A stretch of 10,216 bases of DNA. Source: Janthinobacterium sp. GTDB lineage: Bacteria; Pseudomonadota; Gammaproteobacteria; Burkholderiales; Burkholderiaceae_D. The position numbers and the translations under genes are program-made. Below, in pieces: positions 6,037 through 10,216 of the stretch. The notes under the pieces are model-generated. The model was not told where the DNA came from, made no database searches, and worked only from the letters and a program-made list of their open reading frames with translations. Location of the stretch: positions 1 through 10,216 of the forward strand of contig DMYQ01000036.1 of NCBI GenBank assembly GCA_003482555.1. Reading direction: 5' to 3'. Every line of letters begins with the position of its first letter. Positions within the stretch are counted from its first letter, which is position 1.

Positions 6037-6798
6037 ATGATCCCCATCCCACCGCTGGAACCGCACGTTGTCCTCCTCATCGCCGCGGCCGGCTTCGTCG
6101 CCGGCGTGCAAAACGCGCTGGCCGGAGGCGGCTCCTTCATCACCTTTCCGGCGCTGCTGCTGGCGGGCTTGAATCCCCTGGCCGCCAACATGACCTCGAC
6201 CATCGCCATGTTCCCCAGCCAGACCGCCTCGGCCATCGCCGGGCGCAAGCTGGCGGGCGCCGTCGGGCCTTTGAGCTTTCGCGCCATGTTCATCATCAGC
6301 CTGGTGGGCGGCGTGCTGGGCGCGATCCTGCTGCTGAGCACCCCGGCCACCTTCTTCGCCCGGCTGGTGCCGTGGCTGGTGCTCTTCGCCACCGCCGTGT
6401 TCGCCTGGGGCACCTTCCGCCGCAAGCCGCTGCATGCGGCCGGCGCCATCCCGCTGCCGGCGCTGGCCGGCGTCCAGGGCGCCATTGCCATCTACGGCGG
6501 CTACTTCGGCGGCGGCATCGGCTTCCTCATGCTGGCCGCCCTGACCGTGGCCGGCGTCCCGGTGCGGGCCGCCACCGCCACCAAGAACGCGCTGGCGATG
6601 GCGATGAACGCCGCCGCCACCCTGATCTTCGCCTTTTCCGGCATGATCAGCTGGCCGGCCGCGCTGGCGCTGGCCGTGGGCGGCATCGGCGGCGGCGTCT
6701 GTGGCGGATGGCTGATCCACCGCCTGCCGGAGCGCCTGATGCGCATCGGCGTCGTCGTCATCGGCGCCCTTCTCACCGTCTGGATGTTCTTGCGCTAA
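6037..6798 (+). CDS. TauE/SafE (TSUP) family membrane transporter
   Basis: The 253-residue product is very hydrophobic, with about eight predicted membrane spans. It shows the two-fold internal repeat of the TSUP family: ALAGGGSFITFPALLLAG at residues 27-44 and the related GGYFGGGIGFLMLAALTVAG at 154-173. Each is followed by a conserved helix, NMTSTIAMFPSQ in the first half and ATATKNALAMAMN in the second. The family exports or imports small organosulfur or sulfite-type anions, such as sulfite, sulfoacetate or taurine-derived products; the substrate here is not predictable. ATG 6037 fits the family N-terminus but has no clear Shine-Dalgarno sequence. It is divergent from the GST gene. Its TAA stop overlaps the TAG stop of the convergent cueR gene. 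A link to thiol or sulfur metabolism through the GST is only an inference. Confidence 0.88.
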   Translation: MIPIPPLEPHVVLLIAAAGFVAGVQNALAGGGSFITFPALLLAGLNPLAANMTSTIAMFPSQTASAIAGRKLAGAVGPLSFRAMFIISLVGGVLGAILLLSTPATFFARLVPWLVLFATAVFAWGTFRRKPLHAAGAIPLPALAGVQGAIAIYGGYFGGGIGFLMLAALTVAGVPVRAATATKNALAMAMNAAATLIFAFSGMISWPAALALAVGGIGGGVCGGWLIHRLPERLMRIGVVVIGALLTVWMFLR

Positions 6799-7199
6799 TG
6801 ACAGGGTGTGGCGGCCGGGCCCAGGTCTTGCAGGATGGGGCAGTCGGGGCTGGCGTCGCCGTGGCATTGCCGCGCCAGCCGGCTCAGTGTGTCGCGCATG
6901 GCCGTCAGTTCGGCGATGCGGGCGTCGAGCTCGGCCACGTGGGCCAGGGCGATGCGTTTCACGTCGGCGCTGGCCCGTTCGGCGTTTTGTTGCAGCGATA
7001 GCAGGTCGCGGATCTGTTCCAGCGAAAAGCCCAGGGTGCGCGAGCGTTTGATGAAGCGCAGCGCGTCCAGGTCGCCGTCCACATAGGTGCGGTAGCCGGC
7101 GCCGCTGCGCGCGCTCGCCTTGATCAAGTGGATGCTCTCGTAGTAGCGTATCATTTTGGCGCTGACGCCGCTGGCCGTCGCCGCCTGTCCGATGTTCAT
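6795..7199 (-). CDS. cueR: CueR-type MerR family Cu(I)-responsive regulator
   Basis: The 134-residue protein has the MerR N-terminal winged helix (MNIGQAATASGVSAKMIRYY, then GYRTY at 35-39), a long dimerisation helix and the metal-binding loop near the C-terminus. Numbered from ATG 7199, it carries Cys112 and Cys120 separated by HGDASPD, and Ser77 in ASADVK. These are the same positions as the Cu(I) ligands and the selectivity serine of E. coli CueR, which distinguishes it from ZntR-like sensors. It should activate promoters with a 19-base spacer on binding Cu(I), Ag(I) or Au(I). Two such promoters are present, before the copA and copZ-like genes. The start overlaps the copA stop (ATGATG at 7202-7197), so either ATG 7202 or 7199 may be used and translation is coupled to copA. 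The regulator is thus likely induced together with its target. Confidence 0.93.
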   Translation of the reverse strand: MNIGQAATASGVSAKMIRYYESIHLIKASARSGAGYRTYVDGDLDALRFIKRSRTLGFSLEQIRDLLSLQQNAERASADVKRIALAHVAELDARIAELTAMRDTLSRLARQCHGDASPDCPILQDLGPAATPCH

Positions 7200-9640
7200 C
7201 ATGCCTTCCCTTTCCGTATCGTGTGTGCGCGCGGCGTCCAGCGCCGCAGCAGCAGCGCGTTGCTGATCACGCTGACCGAGCTGCAAGCCATCGCCGCCCC
7301 GGCCAGCATCGGGTTCAACAGGCCGAAGGCGGCCAGCGGGATGCCAACCAGGTTGTAGATCATGGCCCAGAACAGGTTTTGCCGGATCTTGTGGTAAGTG
7401 CGGCGCGCAATATCGATGGCGTCGGCCACCAGCGCCGGGTCGCCCCGCATCAGGGTGATGCCGGCCGCGTGCATGGCGACGTCGGTGCCGGTGGCCATGG
7501 CAATGCCGACATCGGCCGCCGCCAGCGCCGGCGCGTCGTTGATGCCGTCGCCGACCATGGCGACGCGCTCGCCGGCGCGCTTGTACTCTTCTATTTTAGC
7601 CGTTTTATCGGCTGGCAGCATCTTCGCCAGCACCGTCGTGATGCCCAGCGCCTGACCGACGGCGTCGGCGCTGCCCTGGTTGTCGCCGCTCAGCATCACG
7701 GTGCGCAAACCCAGCTCGCGCAAGCGCGCGACGGCGACGCCCGCGTTCGGCTTGATGCTGTCGCTGAAGGCGAACAGACCCAGCAATTGCGCCGGCGCCG
7801 CGCCCGCCGCCAGCCAGGAAATGGTGTGGCCGGCGCGCTCCAGTTCGTCCGCCCGCGCCGCCAGCGACGCCAGGTCGACGCCCCGCTCTTGCATCAGGCG
7901 CGTGCTGCCCAGCACCAGGTCGAGGCCGTCGACCGTGGCGCCCAGGCCGCGCCCGGGCAGGGCCGCCTGCGCGCTGGCCGGCAAGTCCGCCAGGGCGCGC
8001 CCGGCGGCCGCGTCGAGCACGGCGCGCGCCAGGCTGTGCTCGCTGCCCCGCTGGATCGCCGCCGCCAGTTGCAAGAGGCGCTCTTCGGCGATGCCGTGGG
8101 CGACGATGGCGGCCAGCGCCGGCTTGCCGAGGGTCAATGTGCCGGTCTTGTCGAACACCACGGTGGTGAGGGCGTGCGCCGTTTCCAGGGCCCCGGCATC
8201 CTTGATCAAGATGCCGAAACGGGCCGCCACCCCGGTGCCGGCCATGATCGCCGTCGGCGTCGCCAGTCCCAGCGCGCACGGGCAGGCGATCACCAGCACG
8301 GCCACGGCGTTGATGATGGCCGTCTCGACCCGGCCCGTGGCCAGCCACCAGCCAGCCAGGGTCAGCAGCGCCAACCCCAGCACCACCGGCACGAACACGG
8401 CGCTGACCCTGTCGACCAGATGCTGGATGGGCGCCTTGGCCGCCTGCGCGTCCTCGACCAGGCGGATGATGCGCGAGAGCGTGCTTTCCGCGCCGACCGC
8501 CGTGGTCCGCACCAGCAGCAAGCCGTCGGCGTTGATGGCGCCGCCCGTCACGGCGTCGCCGGCGCGCTTGTCGAGCGCCAGGCTTTCGCCCGTGATCAGC
8601 GATTCGTCGACCTGGCTGGCGCCCTCGACGATGACGCCATCGACGGCGATGCGCTCGCCCGGACGTACCAGCACCAGCTCGCCCACCCGCACCTGGGCGG
8701 ACGGCACGTCGACGTCGCCGCCGGGGCGCCGCACGCGGGCCGATTCCGGCCGCAGCACTTGCAGCGCGTGGATGGCTGACGCCGTCTGGCGCTTGGCGCG
8801 CGCTTCCAGCCACTTGCCCAGCAAGACCAGGGTGATGACCACGGCCGAGGCTTCGAAATACAGGGCCGGCATGGCTTGCCGGGCGGCCAGCCATGCGTAC
8901 ACGCTCAGGCCGTAGGCGGCGCTGGTGCCCAGGGCGACCAGCAAATCCATGTTTCCGCTGCGCGCCAGCAGCGCCTTCCAGCCGGCCCGGTAAAAGCGCG
9001 CGCCCAGCCAGAATTGCACCGGCGTGGCCAGCAACCACTGCAACCAGGGAGCGAGCATCAGGTGCAAGCCGACCCACTCCAGCAACATGGGCGCCAGCAG
9101 CGGCAGCGACAACAGCGCGGCCAGCGCCACCTTGATGCCGTCGCGGCGGTCGCGCGCGTCGCGCCGTGCATCGGCTACGGCCACGGCCGTCGTCGTGGCT
9201 TGCTCCCCGGGCGGCGTGGCGTGGTAGCCGGCCGCCTCCACCGCTCCGATCAGGCTGTCGACTTCGACGCCGCCGAGCAGCGTCACGTACGCGTTCTCGG
9301 TGGCCAGATTGACGCTGGCCGCCAGCACGCCGGGGACCTTCAGCAGCGCCTTTTCCACCCGCCCGGCGCAGGACGCGCACGTCATGCCTTCGATATCGAG
9401 GCTCACCTCGTCACGCGCCAGGGCGTAGCCGGCCCCTTCGACGGCCGCTTCCAGGGTGGCGAGCGGCAGCGGCGCCGCCGCAAACACCTGGGCCGTTTCC
9501 GTGGCCAGGTTGACGCTGGCGCGCGTCACGCCCGGCACCGCGCCCAGCGCCTTCTCCAGGCGCAGGGCGCAGGACGCGCACGTCATGCCTTCGATGGCCA
9601 AGGTTTGCGCGAAGGCGGGACGGGAAAGGGGCGGGTGCAT
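7199..9640 (-). CDS. copA: Cu(I)-exporting P1B-type ATPase CopA
   Basis: The 813-residue pump has two N-terminal HMA domains, each with GMTCASC (Cys21/24 and Cys88/91), and then eight expected membrane helices. The actuator motif TGES is at 350-353. CPC is in the sixth helix at 453-455, and DKTGT with the phosphorylated Asp497 is at 497-501. GDGINDAP lies at 698-705. The final helices carry YN (762-763) and M784-x-x-SS, the Cu(I)-selective P1B-1 pattern. It exports cytoplasmic Cu(I) across the inner membrane using ATP. One oddity: the nucleotide-binding SEHP motif reads SEHS (533-536), keeping the key His535 but replacing proline. ATG 9640 is supported by AAGGA eight bases upstream, and a CueR-type promoter lies 31 bases before it. 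The stop overlaps the start of cueR. Length and motifs indicate an intact gene. Confidence 0.96.
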   Translation of the reverse strand: MHPPLSRPAFAQTLAIEGMTCASCALRLEKALGAVPGVTRASVNLATETAQVFAAAPLPLATLEAAVEGAGYALARDEVSLDIEGMTCASCAGRVEKALLKVPGVLAASVNLATENAYVTLLGGVEVDSLIGAVEAAGYHATPPGEQATTTAVAVADARRDARDRRDGIKVALAALLSLPLLAPMLLEWVGLHLMLAPWLQWLLATPVQFWLGARFYRAGWKALLARSGNMDLLVALGTSAAYGLSVYAWLAARQAMPALYFEASAVVITLVLLGKWLEARAKRQTASAIHALQVLRPESARVRRPGGDVDVPSAQVRVGELVLVRPGERIAVDGVIVEGASQVDESLITGESLALDKRAGDAVTGGAINADGLLLVRTTAVGAESTLSRIIRLVEDAQAAKAPIQHLVDRVSAVFVPVVLGLALLTLAGWWLATGRVETAIINAVAVLVIACPCALGLATPTAIMAGTGVAARFGILIKDAGALETAHALTTVVFDKTGTLTLGKPALAAIVAHGIAEERLLQLAAAIQRGSEHSLARAVLDAAAGRALADLPASAQAALPGRGLGATVDGLDLVLGSTRLMQERGVDLASLAARADELERAGHTISWLAAGAAPAQLLGLFAFSDSIKPNAGVAVARLRELGLRTVMLSGDNQGSADAVGQALGITTVLAKMLPADKTAKIEEYKRAGERVAMVGDGINDAPALAAADVGIAMATGTDVAMHAAGITLMRGDPALVADAIDIARRTYHKIRQNLFWAMIYNLVGIPLAAFGLLNPMLAGAAMACSSVSVISNALLLRRWTPRAHTIRKGKA

Positions 9641-9670
9641 GGCAGGCGTCCTTGTGACGTGTAAAAACGC

Positions 9671-9701
9671 AGGATCGGCTATCCAATGATGGGAAGGTCA
9701 A
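9671..9701 (-). promoter_or_regulatory. CueR-type promoter/operator of copA
   Basis: Read on the minus strand, TTGACC (9701-9696) and GATCCT (9676-9671) are separated by exactly 19 bases, the MerR-activated spacing. The left half-site ACCTTCC is a perfect match to the CueR consensus. The right half, GGATAGC after a seven-base centre, is degenerate compared with GGAAGGT. The E. coli copA promoter has TTGACC and TAACCT in the same positions. The predicted transcript would start about 25 bases upstream of the copA ATG. Confidence 0.82.
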
Positions 9702-9788
9702 GCGGAATTTCAAGCTGCCGTGGCGCGCCCGATCGTGGCGGTCGTCTCAATCTTAGCAAAGCATGGCATTTTGGTCGCGCCGCCCATT

Positions 9789-9801
9789 GCGGACCGTCCG
9801 C
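9789..9801. repeat. Short palindrome after the right-edge gene
   Basis: GCGGAC-C-GTCCGC is a perfect 6+6 inverted repeat with a one-base centre, ten bases past the stop of the partial gene. As an RNA hairpin the loop would have to open to several bases, and no T tract follows, so a terminator role is weak. A protein-binding palindrome or chance in GC-rich DNA are the alternatives. Confidence 0.35.
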
Positions 9802-9810
9802 ACCGGCCCG

Positions 9811-10216
9811 CTAACGCACCACGCAATCGATGGCGGCGGCCGGGGCGCCCGAGCTTGCGGGCTTGGCGCTCGACGACGAGAACGCCGGCGGCGGCGTGAA
9901 CCGGATGCCCGGATTGGTCGGCACCAGCAGCGGCGCTTGCTTGAAGCTGGGCGTGAAGCCGAACTGGCCGGCCATGAAATTTTGCGTGCCGCCGCCGTTG
10001 CTGACGTTGATCATGCCGTCGAGCACATGCACGTACAAGCCCGGCGCCAGTCCCGGCGCCGACGGCGGCGGCGTGTTTTGCGCCAGCGTCAATGGCCGCA
10101 GCACGCCGGTCGCCGGCGCATCGCTGCGCGCGGCCGCCGGCGCCGCTTCCAGCGCGGCCGTGCTGGCCAGTCGATAGTCCAGGCGCGCGGCGGCCAGCGC
10201 CTGCTCCGTCTCCGTC
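9811..10216 (-). CDS. C-terminal part of a FecR-domain-like protein
   Basis: This leftward frame is open from the right window edge to TAG at 9813-9811, giving the last 134 or so residues of a longer protein. The visible part begins with a short, possibly helical segment (EQALAAARLDYRLASTAALE) and an Ala/Pro-rich linker. A beta-rich segment follows: GLYVHVLDGMINVSNGGG, then QNFMAGQFGFTPSF. It continues as NPGIRFTPPPAF and ends in an Ala/Ser-rich tail with DCVVR. The pattern of a voiced beta strand, an 'xVSNGGG' turn and 'xAGQFGF' resembles the end of FecR-type iron-transport-regulator or envelope domains found in beta-proteobacterial surface proteins. I rely on remembered similarity, and the N-terminal portion that would decide the architecture lies outside the window. 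A GTG at 10104 is internal and not the likely start. Confidence 0.6.
   Translation of the reverse strand, partial: TETEQALAAARLDYRLASTAALEAAPAAARSDAPATGVLRPLTLAQNTPPPSAPGLAPGLYVHVLDGMINVSNGGGTQNFMAGQFGFTPSFKQAPLLVPTNPGIRFTPPPAFSSSSAKPASSGAPAAAIDCVVR

Noticed and set aside
7223..8779. A 518-codon open frame on the plus strand, antisense to copA
   Set aside because: Its composition (Arg/Gln/His/Gly-rich, no domain) is typical of a frame opposite a GC-rich gene, and the copA reading is certain from its motifs.
7605..9380. A 591-codon open frame on the minus strand within copA
   Set aside because: It is an Arg/Gly/Ala-rich shifted reading of copA with no recognisable domain.

Overview
The window is GC-rich and gene-dense, with short spacers. 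Its gene families (DUF3422, a BON-domain secreted protein, a YidD-like protein with an LSPRKGF core, bestrophin, a CueR/CopA/CopZ copper module) fit a betaproteobacterium. Oxalobacteraceae (Janthinobacterium/Massilia/Duganella-like) is my best guess, judged from remembered protein similarity and not from a search. There is no rRNA, tRNA, CRISPR array, transposase or phage gene that I can see.

Left part (1-1777): a leftward BON-domain secreted protein, cut by the window edge and apparently broken by a one-base frameshift near 248-250. Next come a rightward YidD-like protein with an unusual cysteine-rich tail, and a rightward short lipoprotein that is almost entirely collagen-like Gly-X-Y triplets. 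A small hairpin separates this from a leftward DUF3422 membrane-anchored protein (1777-3159).

Middle (3160-6036): a roughly 430-base gene-free stretch with several short inverted and direct repeats, then a rightward bestrophin-family channel and a rightward CopZ-like copper chaperone. A CueR-type promoter (TTGACC, 19-base spacer) begins three bases after the bestrophin stop. Facing these is a leftward pair: a glutathione S-transferase and a 105-residue membrane zinc-ribbon protein that starts with GTG. The GST is divergent from a TauE/SafE-type transporter, and the shared region holds a perfect 8+8 inverted repeat.

Right part (6037-10216): the TauE/SafE transporter converges on cueR, with their stop codons overlapping. 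cueR is translationally coupled to copA, the Cu(I) P-type ATPase, which has its own CueR-type promoter at 9671-9701. CueR senses cytoplasmic Cu(I), CopA exports it and CopZ carries it. The two matching promoters suggest one small copper-efflux regulon split over two loci about 2.4 kb apart. The window ends in the C-terminal part of a leftward gene that resembles a FecR-domain protein.

I did not find a clearly new multi-gene system. The most unusual items are the collagen-like lipoprotein, the cysteine-rich YidD tail, the paired CueR promoters and the inverted repeat at the GST/transporter divergence.
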